A stretch of 12,647 nt of DNA from an uncultured Lachnospiraceae bacterium (GTDB lineage: Bacteria > Bacillota > Clostridia > Lachnospirales > Lachnospiraceae), in contig CARQVR010000081.1 in the NCBI GenBank assembly GCA_949051815.1, forward strand, positions 1 through 12,647, in the 5' to 3' direction. Shown one piece after another: positions 7,258 through 12,647 of this stretch (position 1 is its first letter; every line of letters begins with the position of its first letter). The notes beneath the pieces are model-generated. The model saw nothing but the letters and a program-made list of their open reading frames with translations, made no database searches and was not told where the DNA came from. The position numbers were made by a program, and so were the translations under genes.

Positions 7258-7521
7258 ATGGCTAATATCAAATCTGCGAAAAAGAGAATTCTGGTAAACA
7301 AGACGAAGGCTGACAGAAACAAGTCTATTAAGTCCGGCGTTAAGACAGCGATCAAAAAAGTATATGCTGCCATCGAAGCAAAGGACAAGGCTGCTGCGCA
7401 GAGCGCGCTGCTTGCCGCTACTTCCGCGATTGACAAGGCAACCAAAAAGGGCGTATACCACAAGAATACCTCTGCCAGAAAGGTTTCCCGCATGACTCTT
7501 GCCGTAAACAAGATGGCATAA
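7258..7521 (+). CDS. rpsT: 30S ribosomal protein S20
   Basis: The 87-residue, Lys/Arg/Ala-rich protein is bacterial ribosomal protein S20 (bS20), which binds 16S rRNA in the body of the 30S subunit. The N-terminal MANIKSAKKRI, the helical KSGVKTAIKK region and the GVYHKNTSARKVSRM segment are diagnostic, and the length is normal. The frame is open from an upstream ATG at 7246, but that codon overlaps the GGAGG ribosome binding site (7248-7252), so the ATG at 7258 is the start. It is monocistronic: its own promoter is upstream and a terminator hairpin begins 22 bases after the stop. It is divergent from gpr, the same neighbourhood as in Bacillus, which supports vertical descent of the block. 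Confidence 0.97.
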   Translation: MANIKSAKKRILVNKTKADRNKSIKSGVKTAIKKVYAAIEAKDKAAAQSALLAATSAIDKATKKGVYHKNTSARKVSRMTLAVNKMA

Positions 7522-7543
7522 GAGAATCTGACAAAAAACTTTT

Positions 7544-7577
7544 AAGGAGCGAATGCATGGCATCCGCTCCTTCTATT
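7544..7577 (+). terminator. Bidirectional terminator between rpsT and the TPM gene
   Basis: AAGGAGCG (7544-7551) pairs perfectly with CGCTCCTT (7565-7572), with an inner ATGC/GCAT extension and an ATG loop. On the plus strand it is followed by a modest U-rich stretch (CTATTTAT). On the minus strand it is followed by AAAAGTTTTTT, so it can also end transcripts arriving from the TPM gene. Confidence 0.65.
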
Positions 7578-7659
7578 TATGCTCAGATTTGCCAGAAAAT
7601 CCCGTTTTTTGGCATTCCTACGAGTAAATCAAAAATGCTTTGCAGCTCTTTTCACGCCG

Positions 7660-8535
7660 TCAGCGGCTGCGGCCGCCTCCGCCGTGATGACCGCCTCCGC
7701 CTCCATGGCTTCTGCCGCCTCCGCCGCGACCGCCACTGCTTGTCTCGATTTTCCGCCGCGTCACCATCTTTCTCAAAAACCGGTCCTGTGACACCCGGAA
7801 AACAGGTTCCCTGCCTTCCACATAGGTGGTCGCCGTGGTTGTCTTTTTCCCTTCTTTGGACCGCCAGTTTACCACTGCAAAAATAACAGCTGCTATTATT
7901 CCCACCAGCCATGGCACGAACCCAGGTACGGACAAATGAGATACATTCCACCCCATCATATCGTGATAAAAATCGTTGACATAGGTCTTGTAAGCGCGGT
8001 AAGGATCTTTCTCCACATAGCGGTATACATTGTCGAGAAGATGGTCGATGTCTTCCACATAGTAGGCGTCCCTCGCCCGTCCGGTGGTGCACAGCCATGT
8101 ATGAATCATGCCGTCGTCCTCTCTGGACCAGTTATCCACCAGCATCACGCCGTCGCCGTCAGGTCTGTCAAAACCGAACCCATCGTTCTCCCAGCGCTGC
8201 TCCGCGTACACCCTCACATATTCCTCCGAAATCACGCCCGGTTCAATTTCTCTGGCATACTCCCCCAAAGCCTCATTCAGCGTGACAAGAACGATATCGC
8301 AGCCCGTCTGCTTCTCTCTTCTGGCAATCAGACGGCGCAGCTTCTCCTCCTCCTTGTCCGTCAATACGTCCGCCTTATCAAAAACACGCTCATCGGTAAC
8401 GCATTCTGTATTCTTCCGCTGATAATTCATTGTCCGCGCCAGCATCCAGTGCCCCGCGTGAAGTACGGCGACCAGAAGCGCGACGGCGGCCAGAACGATG
8501 TACAGCCATTTAAAATAACGAAAATATTCTCTCAA
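7660..8535 (-). CDS. TPM-domain membrane protein with Gly/His/Arg-rich tail
   Basis: This 291-residue protein has an N-terminal membrane segment (about 10-27), a TPM domain (TLP18.3/Psb32/MOLO-1 fold, about 45-195) and a second membrane segment (about 204-223). A basic stretch with a VTRRKIE motif and a tail of repeated Gly interrupted by His, Ser and Arg (268-291) follow. TPM proteins of the YgcG type are membrane-associated; the molecular role in Firmicutes is not settled. The start is a TTG at 8535, with AAGGG about eight bases upstream; no ATG or GTG is available between it and the in-frame TAG that ends the upstream gene, and the next internal ATG would remove the first membrane segment. 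It lies 18 bases after the zinc-ribbon gene, in the same frame, so the two are surely cotranscribed. Confidence 0.8.
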   Translation of the reverse strand: MREYFRYFKWLYIVLAAVALLVAVLHAGHWMLARTMNYQRKNTECVTDERVFDKADVLTDKEEEKLRRLIARREKQTGCDIVLVTLNEALGEYAREIEPGVISEEYVRVYAEQRWENDGFGFDRPDGDGVMLVDNWSREDDGMIHTWLCTTGRARDAYYVEDIDHLLDNVYRYVEKDPYRAYKTYVNDFYHDMMGWNVSHLSVPGFVPWLVGIIAAVIFAVVNWRSKEGKKTTTATTYVEGREPVFRVSQDRFLRKMVTRRKIETSSGGRGGGGRSHGGGGGHHGGGGRSR

Positions 8536-8553
8536 ACCTTCCGCCCTTCCCTT

Positions 8554-9537
8554 CTACAAGATCTCCAGCACATGAACCGCCATGTAACACAGCGCCGTCA
8601 CCGCTGCAAACACCGATGCGCTGTAAGCCAGCACCTTTCCCCGCGAGACAGGCGTTACACCGATCACCTTTCCTGTCTGTCCGTTCACATGGTACAGATA
8701 CGACTGCCCCTTGTAGCGGTAGACATACTGCCAGACCGGCATCAGCGCGTAGCAGAAGTCCTCTCTGGTCAGCTTTAGATTCTTCCGGTAAGGACGCACC
8801 GTGGCATATCCCGTCAGGGAACCCTGCAGCAGCTCTTCCGAAGCCTGTCTGGCCTTTGCCTGCGCCCGTCCGTCCAGTTCCTCCGCCTCCTGATTATAAA
8901 CCTCGCCGAAAAAGCCTGACATATACTGCGGCTCGAAATCCGCAAGCGCACGATAGTCATACGGCTCCATCAAATCCATAATACGATCATCCATAGCGAT
9001 GGAAGCGTCCACCGGAATCCGGTCAAAGTCCACGTCCATCTGCCGGATCACCTCGAAATAGGAAGTTTCCGTATACTCCGTGTCTCCGCTCCGCCAGGTT
9101 CTGATCCGCGTGCCCTCCCCCGCGAAATCATAGAATGCGCCATAGTCATAAAGCCAGAAAGGCACATAAATGCCTTCCATTTTCTCCAGACTCTTCGCCG
9201 ACAGGAAATCGGCAGGCGCGAAAAGCCGTCTGGAAAACTCCTTATCCATGGCTGCCGCCGCTCCCTCTTTTCCGATCCGGAAAGGCAGGATGAGCTTCGG
9301 CTCGAAGACATTTTCCACCCGCTCGTTAAAAATCAGATAATTGCCGCAATGCTCACACCGGCACGCCGATGTATAGTCCGTGATCTGTATAGGCGCGCCG
9401 CAGTTCACACATTGCATAAGGGAGCTGGCTCCTATTTTTTCTTCACTGTCCGTACTCTCACAGTGAGGGCAGTACATCTTTCCCTTTTCCGGCGAATACA
9501 CTGTGTTGCCGCCGCAGTTTCTACACTTGAAAATCAT
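8554..9537 (-). CDS. Double zinc-ribbon, C-terminally membrane-anchored protein
   Basis: The 327-residue product begins with two zinc ribbons: C5, C8, C23, C26 and C43, C46, C61, C64 (CxxC pairs, TFIIB/rubredoxin-like knuckles). A soluble, acidic region of about 220 residues with many Tyr and Trp follows, including a TxExSYFEV segment, and a hydrophobic helix (about 302-321) lies near the C-terminus. Such zinc-ribbon proteins are often annotated only as TFIIB-type zinc ribbon-containing, and often neighbour TPM-domain genes in Clostridia; the pairing suggests a shared membrane-surface role, but no function is established. The ATG at 9537 is the only possible start, as a TGA lies nine bases upstream in frame; its AAAGGA site is rather distant (13 bases). 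It follows the PurF-like gene by 32 bases, and the TPM gene follows by 18. Confidence 0.7.
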   Translation of the reverse strand: MIFKCRNCGGNTVYSPEKGKMYCPHCESTDSEEKIGASSLMQCVNCGAPIQITDYTSACRCEHCGNYLIFNERVENVFEPKLILPFRIGKEGAAAAMDKEFSRRLFAPADFLSAKSLEKMEGIYVPFWLYDYGAFYDFAGEGTRIRTWRSGDTEYTETSYFEVIRQMDVDFDRIPVDASIAMDDRIMDLMEPYDYRALADFEPQYMSGFFGEVYNQEAEELDGRAQAKARQASEELLQGSLTGYATVRPYRKNLKLTREDFCYALMPVWQYVYRYKGQSYLYHVNGQTGKVIGVTPVSRGKVLAYSASVFAAVTALCYMAVHVLEIL

Positions 9538-9569
9538 GTATGTATATCAATCCTTTCACGAAAAATCTG

Positions 9570-10976
9570 TTATTCGCGCCCATCCCAGCAATAAGTGCAC
9601 AGCTTACATTTATCGATACCGACGGAAGCGATCATATCATCCAGCCGGTGATATTTCAGTGAGGTGAAATTCAGTTTTTCCCTTATCTTTTCCAGCATCT
9701 GCCCGTATTCCGTGCTGTCGGGATCCGCATAGACCGCCAGATCCGGATATTTATTTTCTCCTTCCAGTTCCTGAATCACCCGTCTTGCAATCAACTCCAT
9801 TTCCGAGGTGGAGCGTGAAAAATTCAGGTATTTACAGCCGTAAAGCAGAGGCGGGCAGGCCGGACGGATATGTACCTCCTTCGCGCCGCTCTGGTAGAGA
9901 AACTCTGTCGTCTCCCGAAGCTGCGTGCCCCGCACAATGGAATCGTCAATCAAAAGCAGACTCCGGTCCCTGATCAGGTCGTGCACCGGAATCAGTTTCA
10001 TCTTGGCGATCAGATCCCTCTTACTCTGGATCGTAGGCATAAAGGAACGCGGCCATGTGGGCGTATACTTAATAAACGGTCTGGAAAAAGGAATCCCCGA
10101 CTCGTTGGCATAGCCGATGGCGTGCGGCGTTCCCGAATCCGGCACGCCCGCCACAATATCCGGCTTCACGTCGTCCCGCTTCGCTATCATCGCTCCACAG
10201 TGATAACGCATTTCCTCCACACTGATGCCCTCATAGGACGAGGACGGATAGCCGTAATAAATCCACAAAAAGGTGCAAATTTTCATATCCTTACCGGGCG
10301 CGGCAAGCGTCCGTACGCCCTCCGGCGTCACAATCACCACTTCCCCCGGTCCAAGCTCGCGCTCCGGCACATAACCCAGATTCAGATAGGCAAAACTCTC
10401 AAAGGACACACAGCAGGCGTCCGCCTTCTTTCCGATTGTAACGGGCGTCCGCCCCATCCGGTCTCTCGCCGCGTAAATCCCCTTCGGCGTCATGATCAGT
10501 ATGGTCATGGAACCGTCGATCAGTTCCTGCGCGTACTTAATACCCTCGATCAGATTATCACGCTGGTTAATCACCGCCGCCACCAGCTCTGTGGCGTTGA
10601 TATCGCCGCCGCTCATTTCCAGAAAATGCCCTTTGCCGTTCTGGAAGATTTCCGATACAATCTCGTCTTTATTGTTGATCCTGCCTACCGTAGTGATCGC
10701 ATAAGTGCCGTGATGGGAACGGATAATCAACGGCTGCGGCTCAAAATCCGAGATACAGCCGATGCCAAGCGTCCCGTACATCTTGTTTACATCCTTATCA
10801 AATTTGGTCCGAAACGGCGTATTCTCTATGTTGTGGATCGCGCGGTTAAATCCCGCCTCCCCATCATAAAGCGCCATACCCGCCCGTCTGGTTCCCAGAT
10901 GGGAGTGATAATCCGTCCCAAAGAACAAGTCAAAAATACAATTTTCTTTCGATGCCACTCCAAAAAAGCCGCCCAT
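9570..10976 (-). CDS. PurF-like phosphoribosyltransferase homologue lacking the glutaminase nucleophile
   Basis: The 468-residue protein has the amidophosphoribosyltransferase layout: an N-terminal Ntn-type glutaminase-like domain (1-230) and a C-terminal type I PRTase domain. The PRPP loop is intact (LLIDDSIVRGTQ, about 341-352). Four Cys positions match the Fe-S ligands of Bacillus-type PurF: C234, C381 and two or three of C457, C460 and C463. The glutaminase site has decayed. The mature N-terminus is Gly (MGGFFGV) instead of the catalytic Cys of MCGI; the GHxRYST substrate motif is replaced by GIGCISDFE; and the HNGN oxyanion segment reads TTVGRINN. It is therefore unlikely to use glutamine; ammonia-dependent activity or a regulatory role are possible. 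The start is secured by GGAGG four bases upstream. It heads a cluster with the zinc-ribbon and TPM genes. Annotation as plain purF would probably mislead. Confidence 0.85.
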   Translation of the reverse strand: MGGFFGVASKENCIFDLFFGTDYHSHLGTRRAGMALYDGEAGFNRAIHNIENTPFRTKFDKDVNKMYGTLGIGCISDFEPQPLIIRSHHGTYAITTVGRINNKDEIVSEIFQNGKGHFLEMSGGDINATELVAAVINQRDNLIEGIKYAQELIDGSMTILIMTPKGIYAARDRMGRTPVTIGKKADACCVSFESFAYLNLGYVPERELGPGEVVIVTPEGVRTLAAPGKDMKICTFLWIYYGYPSSSYEGISVEEMRYHCGAMIAKRDDVKPDIVAGVPDSGTPHAIGYANESGIPFSRPFIKYTPTWPRSFMPTIQSKRDLIAKMKLIPVHDLIRDRSLLLIDDSIVRGTQLRETTEFLYQSGAKEVHIRPACPPLLYGCKYLNFSRSTSEMELIARRVIQELEGENKYPDLAVYADPDSTEYGQMLEKIREKLNFTSLKYHRLDDMIASVGIDKCKLCTYCWDGRE

Positions 10977-10980
10977 ACAT

Positions 10981-11058
10981 CCTCCGATCTGAAGCGTTTG
11001 TGCATATAACGCGAAAAACTTTTATTCTGTTCCGCGGTCACTGACTCTGCAACGCTTC
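10981..11058 (-). other. Structured leader of the PurF-like gene
   Basis: On the minus strand GAAGCGTT (11058-11051) pairs perfectly with AACGCTTC (10998-10991). Inside it, CGCGGAA can pair with TTTCGCG (7 pairs, one G.U), and GCA/TGC extends the outer helix across a bulge. The GGAGG ribosome binding site (10985-10981) lies just downstream of the closing helix. I find no convincing sigma-A promoter in this gap and no match to a riboswitch class I know. Confidence 0.35.
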
Positions 11059-11077
11059 TATGCAAAGCCGCGATTGT

Positions 11078-11104
11078 AAAAATCAACACATCCGTGTGAT
11101 TTTT
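11078..11104 (-). terminator. Terminator hairpin after the GGDEF-like gene
   Basis: AAAAATCACAC (11104-11094... 3' arm 11089-11078) forms an 11-base-pair stem with one bulged U and a four-base loop, ending in five U residues. It begins at the last base of the GGDEF stop codon. The stem is AT-rich, so termination may be incomplete and some read-through into the PurF-like gene is possible. Confidence 0.55.
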
Positions 11105-11670
11105 CAATCTGTCCTCCTGCTGTTCGTATATATTTCACAGCCGCAGCGTCCGCCCTCCTTCACACGATGCAGAACTTTCTGCGCCTGCCGGTACATCTCC
11201 TTATAGCTTTCACCAGATTCCCCTAAAGCCGCCCCGGCACTTAAGGTAACAGTGGGCATGGTCTGATCCCCGTGCAGCAGCCTGTCGTTCACAACAGCAA
11301 TCCGCCTGCGGATGCCGCTCACCTGATCGGCCGAAACCCCTTCGATCCAGATACCAAAGGTATCCTCCGAAAGCCGCCCTATACCGTCTCCGCCCCGGAA
11401 GTGCTCCCGCAGCGTGGTATAGACAGCCCGCAGCACCCGGTCTCCCGTCTCTCTGCCGTAGCTGTCGTTGACTTCCTGCATATGGTCCACATCCACCAAA
11501 AGAAGGCAGCCTTGCGTATGCTCGCCTGCCAGCGCGTTCTCCACCATCTTCTGAAAGGTGTTTCTATTCGCCGCCCCCGTAAGCGCATCCCGCTTCCCCG
11601 GGGCGTAACTTTTCCCGGCCACTCTGCCCTGTGGCTGCTGTGCCGGGGAACGCCGTAGAATATTTAACAC
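11104..11670 (-). CDS. Small stand-alone degenerate GGDEF-domain protein with I-site
   Basis: The 188-residue protein consists almost only of a GGDEF (diguanylate cyclase-type) domain. Recognisable elements are DALTGAANR (28-36), the metal-binding strand LLLVDVDHMQEVND (D60, D62), and a C-terminal TVTLSAGAA strand followed by the Y..A...L helix. The signature loop is SEDTF (101-105) instead of GGDEF: both Gly are lost and Glu is Thr, which should abolish or severely reduce GTP cyclisation. The inhibitory c-di-GMP binding site RxxD is present at R92-D95, exactly five residues before the signature. Family knowledge suggests such proteins can act as c-di-GMP receptors; that is inference. No membrane segment or sensor domain is visible. 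The start is a GTG at 11670 with AGGGGG eight bases upstream. A terminator hairpin follows the stop. Confidence 0.8.
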   Translation of the reverse strand: MLNILRRSPAQQPQGRVAGKSYAPGKRDALTGAANRNTFQKMVENALAGEHTQGCLLLVDVDHMQEVNDSYGRETGDRVLRAVYTTLREHFRGGDGIGRLSEDTFGIWIEGVSADQVSGIRRRIAVVNDRLLHGDQTMPTVTLSAGAALGESGESYKEMYRQAQKVLHRVKEGGRCGCEIYTNSRRTD

Positions 11671-11699
11671 TGCTGTTACCCCCTGATGTCCACCTCTCT

Positions 11700-11728
11700 A
11701 TCTTACTGTAAATCGGGGCTGGTTGCAA
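11700..11728 (-). promoter_or_regulatory. Possible sigma-A promoter for the GGDEF-like gene
   Basis: -35 TTGCAA (11728-11723), 17-base spacer, -10 TAAGAT (11705-11700), each four of six to consensus. The start would be near 11693, about 23 bases before the GTG, with the AGGGGG ribosome binding site in between. Confidence 0.4.
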
Positions 11729-11760
11729 ACAGATTCTGTATTTGATAAATGATTCCTGCA

Positions 11761-12243
11761 TCATATCACTTTTTTTAAACACGATCTGGTGATTTGCGGG
11801 ACAAAAGCACGATGTATTGAAGATTGAAAATCTTTTTGAGCTTCTTTGGGCAAATCCTCAATAACTTCTTTTTCTACAAACTCTGCAATTTCTTTCATTG
11901 CATTAGCCACATCTTCTATTATTTGTTCAAAAGTACTAATCAGTGTATAATGCATTAGACGATTTCTATATTGATAAATATGTATACTTGAAGTAAATAC
12001 ATATTTCACTTCACATATATTTTTTAATCTGGAAATTCCCGACTTAACAACCACACTTATAAAATCACCCTCTAAATAATCCGAATACTTAGCTTTATTC
12101 AAATCAGAAAAAATGAGCGTCCAGTGTTCCTGTTCCAATCTATACTTAACAAGTAACTCTAGACAATTTGCTAAATTCAATATGATATGCTTCACACATA
12201 ATTCATCACCATTCACCTTCGTTTCCTTTGAAATAGAAAACAT
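11761..12243 (-). CDS. Small HEPN-like protein with RNxxxH motif
   Basis: I do not recognise a specific family for this 160-residue protein, but it is predicted mostly helical and contains RNRLMH at 93-98. That is the RNxxxH catalytic motif of HEPN-superfamily ribonucleases, placed after a helix and before another (YRNRLMHYTLISTFEQIIEDV), as in that fold. The N-terminal helix (about 16-40) is hydrophobic-acidic, and the C-terminal 50 residues are highly charged. No membrane segment is seen. The ATG at 12243 is the only start, with an in-frame TGA directly upstream at 12246-12244; the nearest purine-rich site, AAGGG, is about 20 bases away, so translation may depend on coupling to the preceding gene, which ends 15 bases upstream. 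Base composition is far more AT-rich than the neighbours, a sign of horizontal acquisition. It may be a toxin- or defence-type RNase; no strong terminator follows. Confidence 0.55.
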   Translation of the reverse strand: MFSISKETKVNGDELCVKHIILNLANCLELLVKYRLEQEHWTLIFSDLNKAKYSDYLEGDFISVVVKSGISRLKNICEVKYVFTSSIHIYQYRNRLMHYTLISTFEQIIEDVANAMKEIAEFVEKEVIEDLPKEAQKDFQSSIHRAFVPQITRSCLKKVI

Positions 12244-12258
12244 TCATTCTGTTATTAT

Positions 12259-12647
12259 CTATCCCTTATGCAAATCCACTCCTGATTTTGGTAAATTATT
12301 TAAACTTACAGCCTCTAACGTCTGCAACTGCTGTACCGCCAATTGACGAAGCAACTCCATTCTTTCCTTTTGTTTCTTTCCCTGATTAATCAGAACTGCA
12401 TTATAACTTTCCAAATTCGCAAGCACTAATAATTGATTTAGTGTTGCCACATCCCGCATATTACCTTTTTCCATTGGATTTTCATCTTTCCATTGTTTCG
12501 CTGTCTTTCCAAATAAAACAACATTTAACATATCTGCTTCATTAGCATAGGTGCATGCAACCTGTGCAGGTGTTAACTCTGGTGGAATTAGATTTTCTTT
12601 AATTGCATCTGTATGTATCCTGTAATTCAACTTAGAAATTTCTCTAT
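12259..12647 (-). CDS. C-terminal part of a KilA-N/ORF6N-type domain protein (cut by window edge)
   Basis: The frame is open to the right edge, so the N-terminus lies outside the window; about 128 residues are visible. The visible part matches, from memory of the family, the conserved C-terminal region found behind KilA-N or related phage DNA-binding domains: YRIHTDAIKENLIP, then ADMLNVVLFGKTAKQW, NPMEKGNMRDVAT and a helical QKERMELLRQLAVQQL tail. A TTG at 12630 could in principle start translation, but the conserved sequence continues upstream (EISKL), so I treat it as an internal fragment. KilA-N proteins are common in phages and in integrated elements and are thought to bind nucleic acid. 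The AT-rich composition is shared with the HEPN-like gene 15 bases downstream, so both probably form one acquired unit. Whether the missing N-terminal domain is KilA-N, ORF6N or something else cannot be seen. Confidence 0.6.
   Translation of the reverse strand, partial: REISKLNYRIHTDAIKENLIPPELTPAQVACTYANEADMLNVVLFGKTAKQWKDENPMEKGNMRDVATLNQLLVLANLESYNAVLINQGKKQKERMELLRQLAVQQLQTLEAVSLNNLPKSGVDLHKG

Noticed and set aside
9870..11009. Plus-strand open frame of 379 codons opposite the PurF-like gene
   Set aside because: Its product is a low-information Arg/His-rich shadow of a clearly conserved gene on the other strand; the same holds for the long plus-strand frames at 1359-2111, 6047-6925 and 7936-8778.
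10826..11107. Minus-strand frame of 93 codons between the GGDEF-like and PurF-like genes
   Set aside because: It overlaps the terminator hairpin and the PurF-like start in another frame and shows no protein family features.
1..12647. tRNA, rRNA or CRISPR arrays
   Set aside because: No cloverleaf with a TTCGA-type arm, no rRNA segments and no regularly spaced direct repeats were seen on either strand.

Overview
The window looks like a chromosomal segment of a spore-forming, moderately GC-rich Clostridia (Bacillota), most likely a Lachnospiraceae-type gut anaerobe. The support is the sporulation genes gpr and spoIIP, the Gram-positive order rpsT / gpr - spoIIP - lepA - hemW, strong GGAGG-type ribosome binding sites, sigma-A promoters close to consensus, and an Rpn-type nuclease gene of the kind common in that family. 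The taxonomic call is inference from gene content; no rRNA is present. Nearly all genes lie on the minus strand; only rpsT is on the plus strand.

Right to left along the minus strand. (1) 12647-11761 is an AT-rich island: the 3' part of a gene whose product matches the C-terminal region of KilA-N/ORF6N-type phage-related proteins, followed 15 bases later by a small protein with a classical HEPN RNxxxH motif. (2) 11670-11104 is a small stand-alone GGDEF-like protein whose signature has decayed to SEDTF but which keeps an RxxD inhibitory-site motif. (3) 10976-7660 is a three-gene cluster: a PurF-like phosphoribosyltransferase homologue that has lost the catalytic Cys and other glutaminase residues, a double zinc-ribbon membrane protein, and a TPM-domain membrane protein starting at TTG. 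(4) rpsT (plus strand) converges with the TPM gene over a shared bidirectional terminator hairpin.

(5) 6937-1437 is the conserved housekeeping/sporulation block: gpr (germination protease for small acid-soluble spore proteins), spoIIP (engulfment peptidoglycan hydrolase), lepA (translation GTPase EF4) and hemW (radical-SAM heme chaperone). gpr and rpsT diverge from a 320-base region that carries the rpsT sigma-A promoter, an overlapping candidate sigma-G promoter for gpr, and a highly structured element that can fold as a three-way junction. lepA has its own promoter right after spoIIP. (6) 1318-121 is a monocistronic Rpn-family PD-(D/E)XK nuclease unit with its own promoter, a long hairpin-bearing leader and a Rho-independent terminator. 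In Bacillus, hrcA follows hemW, so this unit may mark a synteny break.

The parts most worth following up are the KilA-N/HEPN pair, the glutaminase-dead PurF paralogue, the degenerate GGDEF with an intact I-site, and the structured leader element upstream of gpr.
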